Shown here: in pieces, positions 16,395 through 25,853 of the stretch | Numbering within the stretch: position 1 is the stretch's first letter | How the letters are laid out: every line of letters starts with the position of its first letter | DNA from: Intestinibaculum porci | GTDB taxonomy: Bacteria; Bacillota_I; Bacilli_A; Erysipelotrichales; Coprobacillaceae | Direction of reading: 5' to 3' | NCBI RefSeq assembly: GCF_003925875.1 | Contig: NZ_AP019309.1 | Coordinates: 992,001 to 1,056,000, forward strand | Length of the DNA: 64,000 nucleotides | The notes under the pieces: generated by a model | Databases searched by the model: none | Seen by the model: the letters and a program-made list of their open reading frames with translations, nothing else | Told to the model about the DNA's origin: nothing | Position numbers and translations under genes: made by a program

Positions 16395-18203
16395 CTATTC
16401 GACTGTTACAGATTTTGCTAAGTTACGAGGCTTATCGACATCGCAGCCTTTGATCACAGCCGTATGGTAAGCGATCAACTGTAAAGGAATGGCCACTAAA
16501 ACTGACTGTAATAAGGGATTGACATCTGGCAGGCGATAGATGTTCTCAACGTTGCTGACTTCTTCATTATCGGTCGTGAATAAAACAACATTTGCGCCGC
16601 GGGCGATGGTTTCCTGAATATTAGAAATGGTTTTTGCCGCAACATGAGGCTGGGTAGCGACGGCAATAACGACTGTGCCGGGTTCAATTAAGGCAATTGG
16701 ACCATGTTTTAATTCCCCAGCGATATAAGCATCGGCATGGACGTAAGAGACTTCTTTTAACTTTAAAGCACCTTCTAAGACAGAGGCATAATCTAATGAA
16801 CGGCCAATGAAGTAGCAGTCATGCTTATCTTTTAATAAAGCGGCATATTTTTCAAAAGTTGGTTCGTCTTTGATTAACGCTTCAACGTAATCAGGCAGCT
16901 TAGCTAACTGATCTAAGATTTCCGTATCGATATTGTCATGTAAGTGCTGGGCTACATACACGGCAAATAATGTTAATAAGACTAACTGAGTAGTATAAGC
17001 TTTGGTTGAGGCTACGGCAATTTCTGGGCCGGCGGCTGTATATAAGGTATACATTGCATCACGAGAAATGGTTGAGCCTAAAACATTAGCGATGGCAATC
17101 GTTGTACAGCCTTTGCTGTTGGCAAGTCTTAAAGCTGCTAATGTATCAGCGGTTTCCCCAGACTGCGAAACGAAGATACATAATGTCTGATCATCGATGA
17201 TTGGATCGTTGTATCTAAATTCTGAAGCGACCTGTGTCATAACTGGCAGTTTCGTGGCTCTCTCTAAGATCTGAGCACCACATAAGCAGGCATGATAAGC
17301 CGTTCCGCAAGCGACGAAGTAAACTTTATTGAATTTTGCAAAATCAATATCATCTAATTCTTTCATCACAACTTTATGATCGAAGATACGGCCGCGTAAG
17401 GTTTCATTAATGACATGAGGCTGTTCGTTGATTTCCTTTAACATATAGGTATCATAGCCATCTTTCTGCGCAGCTTCTAAGTCATAAGGAATACGGGTTA
17501 ATTCTTTATGTAATTCTTCATTACGACGGTTATAGAAGTGAATGCTGTCTTTTGTTAAAACGGCCATTTCATTATCATTTAAGTAGTAAACATCTTTCGT
17601 ATAAGCAAGCAGGGCAGGGGTATCGCTGGCTGCCACATAACCTTCATCGGTTTTTCCGATGACTAATGGTGAATCTTTTCTGGCCACGATAATCTTATCT
17701 GGCTCTTTGGTAGCGATAATCGATAACGCATAAGAGCCATCGATGCAGTTTAAAACTTTATGAACAGCATCTAATAAATCGCCGCCCTGTTTATAGAAAT
17801 AATCTAAGCACTGAACAACGACTTCACTATCAGTATCAGAAGCGAATGTATAACCTTTTTCTAAGAGAATTTCTTTTAATTCACGATAGTTTTCAATAAT
17901 CCCATTATGGACGATCGCTAATGTATTATCACTGTTGGTATGAGGGTGAGAGTTTAAGTTTGAAGGCACTCCATGCGTTGCCCAGCGGGTATGGCCGATG
18001 CCGACATGACCAGTCATATCATAAGCTTTTAAAGCTTCCTCTAAGTTTGCCAGACGGCCTTTCTGTTTCACGGTGGTGAGTTTACCGTTATTTAAAACAG
18101 TCACTCCGGCAGAGTCATAACCGCGGTATTCGAGTTTTGATAAACCCTGCATTAAAAATGGTAAGGCCTGTCCCTTACCGACATAAGCTGTAATTCCACA
18201 CAT
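16395..18203 (-). CDS. glmS: Glutamine--fructose-6-phosphate aminotransferase
   Basis: A 602-residue enzyme that makes glucosamine-6-phosphate from fructose-6-phosphate and glutamine, the entry to cell-wall amino sugar synthesis. The mature N-terminus is Cys1 (MCGITAYVG), the glutaminase nucleophile, so the start must be ATG 18203; longer in-frame starts upstream would bury it and lie in the ribozyme. Further blocks: GHTRWATHG in the glutaminase domain, the two SIS domains (VACGTAYHAC, SQSGETADT, ASTKAYTTQ) and the C-terminal DKPRNLAKSVTVE. An AAGGAGG site sits eight bases upstream. Regulated by the glmS ribozyme in its leader. Confidence 0.98.
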   Translation of the reverse strand: MCGITAYVGKGQALPFLMQGLSKLEYRGYDSAGVTVLNNGKLTTVKQKGRLANLEEALKAYDMTGHVGIGHTRWATHGVPSNLNSHPHTNSDNTLAIVHNGIIENYRELKEILLEKGYTFASDTDSEVVVQCLDYFYKQGGDLLDAVHKVLNCIDGSYALSIIATKEPDKIIVARKDSPLVIGKTDEGYVAASDTPALLAYTKDVYYLNDNEMAVLTKDSIHFYNRRNEELHKELTRIPYDLEAAQKDGYDTYMLKEINEQPHVINETLRGRIFDHKVVMKELDDIDFAKFNKVYFVACGTAYHACLCGAQILERATKLPVMTQVASEFRYNDPIIDDQTLCIFVSQSGETADTLAALRLANSKGCTTIAIANVLGSTISRDAMYTLYTAAGPEIAVASTKAYTTQLVLLTLFAVYVAQHLHDNIDTEILDQLAKLPDYVEALIKDEPTFEKYAALLKDKHDCYFIGRSLDYASVLEGALKLKEVSYVHADAYIAGELKHGPIALIEPGTVVIAVATQPHVAAKTISNIQETIARGANVVLFTTDNEEVSNVENIYRLPDVNPLLQSVLVAIPLQLIAYHTAVIKGCDVDKPRNLAKSVTVE

Positions 18204-18224
18204 AATCATATCCTCCTTGATGCG

Positions 18225-18375
18225 TGTTATGTGTGTTAATGATGGATACCAGATCGGATCTGTTAGCGGATCACTCCGCTTTTTTGCCGATCGTTCAGGT
18301 AGTATCATACCTCCGGATCATCCGCCGAATCTTTCGATTAATCCGGTCCTCGTCAACTCATAGAGTCCTGGCGCT
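18225..18375 (-). ncRNA. glmS ribozyme
   Basis: The minus strand reads A-GCGCCAGGACT at 18375-18364, the conserved cleavage site (between the complements of 18375 and 18374), then GTTGACGAGGACCGG, ATCGAAAG, TTCGGCGGATGA and a P3/P4 region containing GATCGG and an AGCGGAGTGATCCGCT hairpin. These are the glmS ribozyme core blocks. Glucosamine-6-phosphate acts as coenzyme for self-cleavage, which destabilises the mRNA and gives feedback on glmS. The 3' end is approximate. Confidence 0.95.
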
Positions 18376-18406
18376 AGTGTATATACGTCATCGTTAACAC
18401 GCCTTC

Positions 18407-18434
18407 ATTATATTCATAAAAGAATCTTTTGCAA
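18407..18434 (-). promoter_or_regulatory. glmS promoter
   Basis: On the minus strand TTGCAA (18434-18429) and TATAAT (18412-18407) are 16 bases apart, about 32 bases upstream of the ribozyme cleavage site. The stretch 18435-18580 is AT-rich and holds nothing I can name. Confidence 0.8.
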
Positions 18435-18580
18435 TGCTAAAACATCATTTTTATTATAAGAAATGGGAAATAATAACCTTATTTCGGAAATAAAATTATG
18501 AAAATCATAAAGAAATCGCGGATATTAATTAGAATATTCATGAATTCTCGGAAATAATATTCAAAATGATGAAAATATAA

Positions 18581-18605
18581 AAAGATGCAGAAAATCTGCA
18601 TCTTC
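18581..18605 (-). terminator. Intrinsic terminator after ackA
   Basis: An 8-bp stem AGATGCAG / CTGCATCT is followed by TTTTTAT on the minus strand. Confidence 0.88.
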
Positions 18606-18612
18606 CTCTTTT

Positions 18613-19803
18613 TTATAAGTTTAATAAACGTTTCGTATCACGAGCGATGACTAATTCTTCATCGGTTGGGATCACGAAAACTTTAATTTTAGATTCTGGT
18701 TTGGTAATCAGACGTTCACCTTTGCCATTTTTATTAGCATCTTCATCAATGACGATGCCGGTTGCTTCAGTGATCTTCGCTAAGATATCATGACGGACAA
18801 AGTCAGAGTTTTCGCCAATCCCGGCGGTGAAGGCGATGGCATCGACATGACCTAATTCAAAAGTGTACTGACCGATGTAATCAACAACGCGATTTTCAAA
18901 GATTTCAATCGCTAACTGGGCACGTTTATTGCCTTCTTCGGCCGCGGCTTTGACATCACGCATATCGCCAGAGACCCCGGAAACACCTAATAAACCAGAT
19001 TTTTTATTGAAAGTAGTGATGATCTCGTGGGCACTCATACCTAAGTTTTCTGCCATGAAATCGAAGACAGAGGCATCGATATCCCCGCAGCGAGTCGCCA
19101 TCATAATGCCGGCTAATGGGGTTAAGCCCATTGATGTATCATAGGATTTCCCATCTTTGACAGCGGTTAAAGAGCCGCCAGCGCCTAAATGGGCTACGAT
19201 GATATTTGAATGTTCAGGGTTTCCTAATAAATCAATGACGCGCTGTGAAACATAGTAGTGAGATGTCCCATGAGCCCCGTATTTACGAATGGCATGATCA
19301 GTATAATATTCATAAGGAATTGGGTAGATATAGTTTTTAGGGGGCATGCTCTGATGGAAGGCGGTATCGAATACGGCGACCGCGCCAGCGCTTGGAATAG
19401 CTTTTTCAAAAGCATTGATCCCAATTAAATGAGGACCATTATGTAATGGTGCTAAAGGAATGAGTTCCTTGATTTTGGCTTTGACATCTTCGTCGATGAC
19501 AACGGATGAATCAAAGTAGCTGCCGCCCTGGACAATCCGGTGGCCGATCCCTTTAATATCGGTCAGATCATGAACGATCTTCTTTTCGATTAAGGTATCT
19601 AGTAATAACTGTACCGCCTCATTATGGGTTGGTACAGGTAAAGTTTTGGTTTCTTTTTCTCCATTATATTTGATCGTGAAAATGGCATCATCCATCCCGA
19701 TACGTTCAACGATCCCGGATGTGATGACATGTTCGTCATCCATTTCAAAAAGCTGGAATTTCAGTGAAGAACTGCCAGCGTTAACTGCGATAATTTTAGA
19801 CAT
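18613..19803 (-). CDS. ackA: Acetate kinase
   Basis: A 396-residue enzyme converting acetyl phosphate and ADP to acetate and ATP, the energy-yielding step of acetate fermentation. Family blocks are complete: AVNAGSSSLKFQLF at residues 5-18, GHRIVQGG, FDTAFHQSMP, HGTSHYYVSQR, HLGAGGS and FTAGIGENS. Length matches the family. It stands alone, without pta, under its own promoter and terminator. GAGGAGGAAG is the ribosome site. Confidence 0.98.
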   Translation of the reverse strand: MSKIIAVNAGSSSLKFQLFEMDDEHVITSGIVERIGMDDAIFTIKYNGEKETKTLPVPTHNEAVQLLLDTLIEKKIVHDLTDIKGIGHRIVQGGSYFDSSVVIDEDVKAKIKELIPLAPLHNGPHLIGINAFEKAIPSAGAVAVFDTAFHQSMPPKNYIYPIPYEYYTDHAIRKYGAHGTSHYYVSQRVIDLLGNPEHSNIIVAHLGAGGSLTAVKDGKSYDTSMGLTPLAGIMMATRCGDIDASVFDFMAENLGMSAHEIITTFNKKSGLLGVSGVSGDMRDVKAAAEEGNKRAQLAIEIFENRVVDYIGQYTFELGHVDAIAFTAGIGENSDFVRHDILAKITEATGIVIDEDANKNGKGERLITKPESKIKVFVIPTDEELVIARDTKRLLNL

Positions 19804-19827
19804 TTTATCTTCCTCCTCAACGCTACT

Positions 19828-19857
19828 ATTATAAAAGATGAGCGAAGAGAATGTCTA
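19828..19857 (-). promoter_or_regulatory. ackA promoter
   Basis: On the minus strand TAGACA (19857-19852) and TATAAT (19833-19828) are 18 bases apart, just before the ackA ribosome site. Confidence 0.72.
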
Positions 19858-19875
19858 GTAAGAATTGGAAAGGGT

Positions 19876-19903
19876 TTGCATTTTAAAAGAATAAGATTAT
19901 AAT
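19876..19903 (+). promoter_or_regulatory. Promoter of the TPP riboswitch/thiT transcript
   Basis: TTGCAT (19876-19881) and TATAAT (19898-19903) with a 16-base spacer, directly before the THI element. Confidence 0.8.
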
Positions 19904-19910
19904 GAAAAAG

Positions 19911-20022
19911 AAGCCAGGGGTGCCATGTGGCTGAGATACACCCTTATGATCTGATCTGGTTAATACCAGCGTAGAGAGGCGATCATGTAACCGTTGACTT
20001 CACACTACGTGGAGTCTTTTTT
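19911..20022 (+). promoter_or_regulatory. TPP riboswitch (THI element) with terminator
   Basis: The aptamer carries the conserved THI-box strings GGGGTGCC, GGCTGAGATACACCC, CTGATCTGGTTAATACCAGC and GTAGAGA (19917-19978). The expression platform is an intrinsic terminator at 19996-20022 (GACTTCAC / GTGGAGTC plus six T). Thiamine diphosphate binding should favour termination and switch off thiT. The assignment is unambiguous. Confidence 0.97.
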
Positions 20023-20055
20023 GGCTATTGGCTTCCTGAAAAGGAGGAAATTTAT

Positions 20056-20616
20056 ATGTTTAAAGTGAAACTCAACACCAAAGCTTTGTCGTACATGGCT
20101 TTATTTGTGGCGATGCACATCGTCTTAGAGTACTTATTCAAAATTATTCCTGCACAGCCTGAAGGCGGGAGTATTACCTTATCGCTCTTGCCGATTTTCC
20201 TTTGTGCCTATTTAATGGGCCCGGGTTATGGCATCATCGTTGGCTTGGTCTGTGCAGCCGTGCAGTTTGCCTTAGGTTTGGCCGTATTCTATGGCCCTTG
20301 GTCAGTCTTGCTGGATTACGTGTTACCATTAGCCGTTTTAGGGTTAGCGCCGTTATTTCATTCTATTGCTTTGAAAAAGGGAACTTTTTATACCGGTATT
20401 GTGGTGAGCATGGTGATGAAATATTTCATCCATGTTTTATCGGGAGCGCTGCTTTTTGCATCCTATGCGCCTAAGGGGATGAACCCATGGGTTTACTCAT
20501 TAGGCTATAATGCCATTTATAATATTGGCACCTTGATTTTATCGTATGTTGTTTTTGCCCTGGTTTATCCGCGGGTCAAAAACAGTATTAAGTTTACGCC
20601 GCAGACATTTCCTTAA
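20056..20616 (+). CDS. thiT: Thiamine ECF transporter substrate-binding component ThiT
   Basis: A 186-residue membrane protein with six hydrophobic helices, the S component of an energy-coupling factor importer for thiamine. The YuaJ/ThiT family shows FYGPWSVLLDYVLPLAVLGL in the middle and KYFIHVLSGALLFASYAP, where aromatic and acidic residues contact thiamine. The ATPase and EcfT subunits are not in this window. Its TPP riboswitch confirms the substrate. AAGGAGG precedes the ATG; monocistronic with its own terminator. Confidence 0.96.
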   Translation: MFKVKLNTKALSYMALFVAMHIVLEYLFKIIPAQPEGGSITLSLLPIFLCAYLMGPGYGIIVGLVCAAVQFALGLAVFYGPWSVLLDYVLPLAVLGLAPLFHSIALKKGTFYTGIVVSMVMKYFIHVLSGALLFASYAPKGMNPWVYSLGYNAIYNIGTLILSYVVFALVYPRVKNSIKFTPQTFP

Positions 20617-20619
20617 GCG

Positions 20620-20647
20620 CCTTGGCAGTTTTCTGCCAGGGTTTTTT
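20620..20647 (+). terminator. Intrinsic terminator after thiT
   Basis: A stem CTTGGCAG / CTGCCAGG with a four-T loop and a six-T tail. Confidence 0.92.
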
Positions 20648-20714
20648 AGTTTGTAAGCTTTTCTTGTCATAGGAAAACGTGTATAATGCATATGAAGTGA
20701 ATTGAGGTAGAAAC

Positions 20715-21257
20715 ATGAATAAAACACACCCAGGTCAGCAATTGCTGATCCACTGTTATAAACATGATGGAAAGCCACATCGCTGCTGGTCGCATACGGT
20801 GATCTTAGAAGAGACCCCCCAGCATTTTATCTCGATTAATAATCGTACATTAGTCACGGAAAGTGATGGCCGTACCTGGTTTACCCGGGAACCGGCAATC
20901 TGTTATTTTCCCAAGGATAAATGGTATAACGTCATTTGTATGATTCGTAAAAATGGCGTATTTTATTATTGTAATATTGCATCGCCAACCCTCTATGATG
21001 GGGAAGCGCTCAAGTATATTGACTATGATTTAGATTTAAAAGTCTTTCCTGATTACCACTACAAAGTTCTCGATGAAGCCGAATATGCCTCTCATAAAAG
21101 GTTTTATGGCTATGGTGAAAAACTCGATGATATCTTTCATGAACAGTTAAAAATACTCATCGATATGACCAATAATATGGAAGGTCCTTTTCGTCCCGGC
21201 TTTGCGGAAAAATGGTATGACTTTTATTTATCAATGAGAGGAGGCAGTAAATGGTAA
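20715..21257 (+). CDS. DUF402 protein, nucleoside tri/diphosphatase-like (Ntdp/YgaC)
   Basis: A 180-residue protein of the DUF402 family. The central block WFTREPAICYFPKDKWYNVICM followed by YYCNIASPTLYDGEALKYIDYDLDLKVFPD carries the cluster of aspartates and the YDG motif that bind divalent metal in characterised members. Staphylococcal and Bacillus homologues (SA1684/Ntdp, YgaC) hydrolyse nucleoside tri- and diphosphates. It opens the t6A-rex-asnS operon and overlaps tsaE by seven bases. A TATAAT lies near 20684. Confidence 0.88.
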   Translation: MNKTHPGQQLLIHCYKHDGKPHRCWSHTVILEETPQHFISINNRTLVTESDGRTWFTREPAICYFPKDKWYNVICMIRKNGVFYYCNIASPTLYDGEALKYIDYDLDLKVFPDYHYKVLDEAEYASHKRFYGYGEKLDDIFHEQLKILIDMTNNMEGPFRPGFAEKWYDFYLSMRGGSKW

Positions 21258-21694
21258 ACTGTAAAAATGAGGCCGAAATGATTGCTTTCGGGGAAAAGAT
21301 CGGTCAGCACATTTTCCCGCACAGCGTCATCACGATGACCGGGGAACTCGGAGCTGGGAAAACCACTTTAACCAAGGGCATCGGAAAAGGCCTCGGTATT
21401 CATAAAATTATTAACTCACCAACATTTACGATCGTCAAAAGCTATGAAGGGCGGATGATGCTCTATCATTTTGATGCCTATCGTTTAGAAGGAGCCGATG
21501 ATGATCTCGGCTTTGAAGAAATGCTTGATGATGATGGCTTATGTGTTATTGAATGGCCGATGTATATAGAAGATATTTTACCAAAGCAGCGCTTAGAAAT
21601 TGAAATTCAGAAAAATGAGGATGGGACACGCACTTTGATTTTCCATCCAACCGGCGCGGCTTATGAGAAATTAGTGGAGGAACTGGAAGCATGA
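21251..21694 (+). CDS. tsaE: tRNA t6A37 synthesis ATPase TsaE
   Basis: A 147-residue P-loop ATPase. The P-loop is GELGAGKTTLTKGIGKGLG at about residues 32-50, followed by NSPTFTIVKSY and YHFDAYRLEG, all typical of TsaE (YdiB/YjeE). It binds the TsaB-TsaD dimer and is needed for multiple turnovers in threonylcarbamoyl-adenosine formation at A37 of ANN-decoding tRNAs. It overlaps its neighbours on both sides by a few bases. Confidence 0.96.
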   Translation: MVNCKNEAEMIAFGEKIGQHIFPHSVITMTGELGAGKTTLTKGIGKGLGIHKIINSPTFTIVKSYEGRMMLYHFDAYRLEGADDDLGFEEMLDDDGLCVIEWPMYIEDILPKQRLEIEIQKNEDGTRTLIFHPTGAAYEKLVEELEA

Positions 21695-22296
21695 CGACAA
21701 TTGTGATGGATACATCCAACCAGTATTTAGCGGTTGGCATTTATCAGGATGGCCAACTCATTGCCAATAAGCAGATGATTGGCTCTAAACGGCAAAGTGA
21801 AGAGGCGATTCCAGTACTCAATGCGTTATGTGAAGAGGCGCATATTGAATTACGTGACGTCGATGAAATGATTATCACCAAAGGACCGGGTTCTTATACC
21901 GGGGTGCGCGTGGCGATGACGATTGCGAAAACGTTAGCGGTGATTAGCAATGTGAAAATCAAAACGATTTCTTCGTTAGCGGCTTATGGCGCTGATGGAA
22001 AAAAGATTGCCATTATTGATGCCCGCTCTAAGAAAGTCTTTGCCTGCGTTTATGAAGATGGTCAGCCATTAACGAAAGAAATGCTGCTGACGCATGAAGA
22101 GTTAGCGGCGCTGCAGGAAAAATATCCTGATTATGCCCTCGTAGGGGAATTAAAAGCTCTTGATTTACCAAATGTTGACGTAGATTTAGTGAGCGCAATA
22201 TATGATTTAGGTCAACAAGTGAAACCGATTGAACAGGTGGATCTTTTAGTGCCAACCTACATTAAAGATGTTGAGGCAAAGAAGAAATGGTATTAA
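21691..22296 (+). CDS. tsaB: tRNA t6A37 synthesis protein TsaB
   Basis: A 201-residue inactive-kinase-like paralogue of TsaD, the dimer platform of the t6A complex. MDTSNQYLAVGIY near the start, TKGPGSYTGVRVAMTIAKTLA near residues 64-84 and SSLAAYG follow the TsaB (YeaZ/YdiC) pattern. ATGA overlap with tsaE and a 10-base overlap with rimI show translational coupling. Confidence 0.95.
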   Translation: MTTIVMDTSNQYLAVGIYQDGQLIANKQMIGSKRQSEEAIPVLNALCEEAHIELRDVDEMIITKGPGSYTGVRVAMTIAKTLAVISNVKIKTISSLAAYGADGKKIAIIDARSKKVFACVYEDGQPLTKEMLLTHEELAALQEKYPDYALVGELKALDLPNVDVDLVSAIYDLGQQVKPIEQVDLLVPTYIKDVEAKKKWY

Positions 22297-22754
22297 GACC
22301 ACTGGGGTTAGATGATATTGAAGATGTGATGAAAGTTGAACATGCCTGCTTTCCTACTTCCCATTGGAGTATTCGGGACTTTGTCCATGAAGTGACATCG
22401 AATCCTTTTGCTCATTATTATTGCCTTGATGAAGAAGATGGCATTACTGGCGTTTTAGGCATGTGGTTTACCTATGAGAATGCGACCGTTACGACGATTG
22501 GCATCCTGCCGGGTCATCGTGACCGGGGAAAGGCGCGCGCTTTATTAACCTATGGTTTAAAAGAGGCGCATGAACATGGCTGTTTAAGCTGTGATCTGGA
22601 AGTGCGCATCTCGAATGAAGCGGCGATTCATCTTTATGAATCCTTAGGTTTTAAAAATAAAGCGATCAGAAAGAATTATTATGCAGATAACCATGAGGAT
22701 GCTTATCTCATGGTTAAAGAAGGAGGCCTTTATGGCAACGATATTAGCGATTGA
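22287..22754 (+). CDS. rimI: Ribosomal-protein-alanine N-acetyltransferase RimI-like (GNAT)
   Basis: A 155-residue GNAT acetyltransferase. Motif A reads TTIGILPGHRDRGKARALLTYGL (R-x-x-G-x-A for acetyl-CoA phosphate binding), and YESLGFKNKAIRKNYY is the RimI-typical C-terminal block. RimI acetylates the N-terminus of ribosomal protein S18 in E. coli; the gene is placed between tsaB and tsaD in many Firmicutes. It overlaps tsaD by 23 bases. Confidence 0.92.
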   Translation: MVLRPLGLDDIEDVMKVEHACFPTSHWSIRDFVHEVTSNPFAHYYCLDEEDGITGVLGMWFTYENATVTTIGILPGHRDRGKARALLTYGLKEAHEHGCLSCDLEVRISNEAAIHLYESLGFKNKAIRKNYYADNHEDAYLMVKEGGLYGNDISD

Positions 22755-23736
22755 ATCAAGCTGTGATGAAATGAGCGTAGCCATTTTAAGAGATCAGAAA
22801 GAACTCTTAGCCAACGTGGTTGCCTCACAAATTGATATTCATAAACAATATGGCGGGGTCGTACCAGAAATTGCCAGTCGTAAACATGTCGAATGTGTCA
22901 GTGCAGTCTTAAGAGAAGCACTGCAGACAGCCGGTATTGCGGTTGATGAAATTGATGCGATTGCGGCTACTAAAGGACCGGGCTTAGTCGGCTCTTTGCA
23001 TGTTGGCATGCAGGAAGCGAAAACCCTCGCCATTGCGTTACATAAACCACTCATTGGCGTGCACCATATTGCTGGTCATATTTATGCCAATGCCATTGAA
23101 AATACGATTCACTATCCTTGTTTAGCGTTAGTGGTTTCCGGCGGTCATACGGAGCTTGTTTACATGGCTTCAGAATTCCAGTTTGAAGTGATCGGGCAGA
23201 CTTTTGATGATGCGATTGGGGAAGCTTACGATAAAGTGGGACGCGTGCTCCACTTGCCTTATCCTGGCGGTCCTGTCATTGATAAAATGGCGCACGCCGG
23301 TAAGCATAGCTACAAGCTGCCGGTTCCCTTAGATGATGGCAGTTATAATTTTAGTTTTAGCGGCTTAAAATCAGCGGTCATTAATTTGAATCATAAATAT
23401 GAACAGCGTGGAGAAACGATCAATATGGATGATTTGGCTTGCTCGTTCCAGGATGTCGCCGTTGAAGCGTTATCTTCTAAAGCGTTAAAAGCTGCGCATG
23501 ATTTAAAAGTGAAAGAAATTATTGTAGCGGGCGGAGTATCCGCTAATAAAGGCTTACGCGAAAAGATGGCCAATAGTGATATTCCGGTGATCTTCCCGCC
23601 AATGAAATACTGCACGGATAATGCGGCGATGATTGCCTCGGCAGCTTCCGTGATGTATAAATACAAAAAATTCTCACCATTAGATATTTCGGTGAAACCA
23701 GATTATGATTTAGAAAAAGAAAGTGTAGGTGTATAA
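22732..23736 (+). CDS. tsaD: tRNA N6-adenosine threonylcarbamoyltransferase TsaD
   Basis: A 334-residue ASKHA-fold metalloenzyme that transfers the threonylcarbamoyl group to A37. The iron ligands lie in GVHHIAGHIYAN (His-x3-His). Other blocks: AIESSCDEMSVAI at the start, GGVVPEIASRKHVE, ATKGPGLVGSLHVG, LVVSGGHTEL and the C-terminal CTDNAAMIA. ATG 22732 follows AAGGAGG, whereas an earlier in-frame start at 22681 lies far inside rimI and adds unrelated sequence. Confidence 0.97.
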   Translation: MATILAIESSCDEMSVAILRDQKELLANVVASQIDIHKQYGGVVPEIASRKHVECVSAVLREALQTAGIAVDEIDAIAATKGPGLVGSLHVGMQEAKTLAIALHKPLIGVHHIAGHIYANAIENTIHYPCLALVVSGGHTELVYMASEFQFEVIGQTFDDAIGEAYDKVGRVLHLPYPGGPVIDKMAHAGKHSYKLPVPLDDGSYNFSFSGLKSAVINLNHKYEQRGETINMDDLACSFQDVAVEALSSKALKAAHDLKVKEIIVAGGVSANKGLREKMANSDIPVIFPPMKYCTDNAAMIASAASVMYKYKKFSPLDISVKPDYDLEKESVGV

Positions 23737-23739
23737 CGA

Positions 23740-24387
23740 ATGAGTGAAAAGAAACAGCGCATCTCACGGGCAACGATGTCCCGTTTTCCAATTTATTTGA
23801 AAGCTTTACGTACGATGGGGCAAAGCGGTAAAGAAAGTTTCCTCTCTAGTGAATTAGCGGAAGTAACGCATATTCAGGATACGACGATTCGTCGTGACTT
23901 TGGCTTTTTGCCACAGGAAAATTCTTTAGGGAAACGCGGCTATGGCTATGATACCCAGCTGATTATTGATGCTTTAAGTAATGTCTTAGGCTTAGGCCTT
24001 GATGAACCGATTATTTTAGTCGGGGTGGGGAACTTAGGCAGTGCTATTTTAAAATATAACCGCTGGAAATATACGGTTGGAAAGATTGTCTATGCCTATG
24101 ATCGTGATCAGAATATGATTGGTGAACGTTTTGGCGTAGAAATCAAAGATATCAATGATCTGGAAGAGACGTTCCCAAAAGACTGTAAAATTGCGATTTT
24201 ATGTGTCAGTGATGATGTGCAGTCGATTGTCGATCGTTTAGTGGCTTTAGGCATCAAGGGGATCGTTGACTTCACTCATAATCACTTTATTGTGCCAGAA
24301 GGGGTCGAAGTCCAGAATGTCGATGTTGTGGTAGCTATCCAGGAATTAGAGTTAAAGATGAAAGCGAAAGCAAGCGAAGAGGAGTAA
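23740..24387 (+). CDS. rex: Redox-sensing transcriptional repressor Rex
   Basis: A 215-residue NADH/NAD+ sensor. The N-terminal winged helix has RISRATMSRFPIYLKALR and the recognition segment DTTIRRDFGFL; the Rossmann domain has ILVGVGNLGSAIL. A C-terminal helix provides domain swapping. Rex represses fermentation and respiration genes when NADH is low. It lies three bases after tsaD and before asnS, so it is produced with the translation genes. I did not find a convincing Rex operator in the window. Confidence 0.96.
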   Translation: MSEKKQRISRATMSRFPIYLKALRTMGQSGKESFLSSELAEVTHIQDTTIRRDFGFLPQENSLGKRGYGYDTQLIIDALSNVLGLGLDEPIILVGVGNLGSAILKYNRWKYTVGKIVYAYDRDQNMIGERFGVEIKDINDLEETFPKDCKIAILCVSDDVQSIVDRLVALGIKGIVDFTHNHFIVPEGVEVQNVDVVVAIQELELKMKAKASEEE

Positions 24388-24390
24388 ACA

Positions 24391-25779
24391 ATGTTTGAAT
24401 TTATGACGATTAGAGAATTATATGAAGCAATTCTGTCTAACCAGCCAATGGAAACAGATTCCATTGAATATGTTGAATTAGAAGGATGGGTCAGAACGAA
24501 CCGAAACAGCGGTAAAATTGGTTTTATTGCGTTAAATGATGGAACATATTTCCGTAATGCCCAGATTGTCTATGTCAAAGAAAATTTAAAGAATGCGGAT
24601 GAAGTTGCGCACATTTCAACGGGTTCAAGTTTACATGTAACCGGTAAATTTAAATTAACGCCAGGGGCGAAGCAGCCATTTGAAATTGAAGCGACAGCCA
24701 TTGAAGTCGAAGGGGCTTGTGATGAAGATTATCCATTACAGAAAAAACGTACATCTTTTGAATTCTTAAGAGAGATTCCTCATTTAAGACCAAGAGCGAA
24801 CTCTTTCTATGCGATGTTCAGATTACGTTCTGTTTTATCAATGGCCATTCATGAATTCTTCCAGTCTCAGGGCTTTGTCTATGTACATACGCCAATCATT
24901 ACTTCTAATGATGGGGAAGGGGCTGGCGAAATGTTTAGAGCAACGACCATTGATAACACTGAATTTGATAAAGATTTCTTTGGTAAGGAAGCTTTCTTAA
25001 CCGTTACTGGTCAGCTTCATGTGGAAGCCTTTGCGATGGCTTTTAGAGATGTCTACACGTTCGGTCCTGCCTTCCGTGCGGAAAATTCTAATACGACCCG
25101 TCATGCTTCCGAATTCTGGATGGTAGAACCGGAAATTGCTTTTGCGGATTTAGAAGATGATATGGACTTAATTGAAGACATGGTTAAATACTGCATCCAG
25201 TATGTTTTAGATAATGCCCCAGAAGAAATGAAATTCTTCGAACAGCGGATTGATCATGACTGTATTAAACGGATTACCAAAGTGCGTGATTCACACTTTG
25301 CCCGCATGACTTACAGCGAAGCGATCGAATACTTACAAAAAGCGGATGTGAAGTTTGACAACAGTAATATTTACTGGGGTATGGACCTCAATGCCGAACA
25401 TGAACGTTACATCTGTGAACAGATCGTGAAGGGTCCTGTTTTCTTAACGGATTATCCAAAAGAAATCAAAGCCTTCTATATGCGCCTCAATGATGATGGC
25501 AAAACTGTGGCGGCTTGTGACTTATTAGTGCCTGGGATCGGTGAATTAGTCGGCGGTTCACAGCGTGAAGAACGTTATGATGTCTTAGAAAAGATTATGG
25601 ATGAAAAAGGCATGAACAAAGAAACCCTCCAGTGGTATATGGACTTACGTCGTTATGGCGGCTGTAAACATGCTGGTTTTGGGTTAGGCTTTGACCGTCT
25701 GTTAATGTATCTGACTGGCATGGGTAATATCCGTGATGTTGAACCATTCCCAAGAACACCAAGAAACTTAAAATTCTAA
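24391..25779 (+). CDS. asnS: Asparaginyl-tRNA synthetase
   Basis: A 462-residue class IIb synthetase. The N-terminal OB anticodon-binding domain includes [24 protein letters not shown]; motif 2 is [19 protein letters not shown] and motif 3 [15 protein letters not shown]. Length and the absence of aspartate-specific insertions indicate AsnS. It ends the operon that starts at 20715 and is followed by a terminator. GAGGAG lies before ATG 24391. Confidence 0.97.
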   Translation: MFEFMTIRELYEAILSNQPMETDSIEYVELEGWVRTNRNSGKIGFIALNDGTYFRNAQIVYVKENLKNADEVAHISTGSSLHVTGKFKLTPGAKQPFEIEATAIEVEGACDEDYPLQKKRTSFEFLREIPHLRPRANSFYAMFRLRSVLSMAIHEFFQSQGFVYVHTPIITSNDGEGAGEMFRATTIDNTEFDKDFFGKEAFLTVTGQLHVEAFAMAFRDVYTFGPAFRAENSNTTRHASEFWMVEPEIAFADLEDDMDLIEDMVKYCIQYVLDNAPEEMKFFEQRIDHDCIKRITKVRDSHFARMTYSEAIEYLQKADVKFDNSNIYWGMDLNAEHERYICEQIVKGPVFLTDYPKEIKAFYMRLNDDGKTVAACDLLVPGIGELVGGSQREERYDVLEKIMDEKGMNKETLQWYMDLRRYGGCKHAGFGLGFDRLLMYLTGMGNIRDVEPFPRTPRNLKF

Positions 25780-25785
25780 ATTTTT

Positions 25786-25810
25786 AAAGGACATTCAATT
25801 GTCCTTTTTT
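25786..25810 (+). terminator. Intrinsic terminator after asnS
   Basis: An 8-bp stem AAAGGACA / TGTCCTTT followed by T residues. Confidence 0.88.
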
Positions 25811-25853
25811 CTTGTCTTTAAAATGTTAAAATAATATTAGGAGTGATGTAAAA

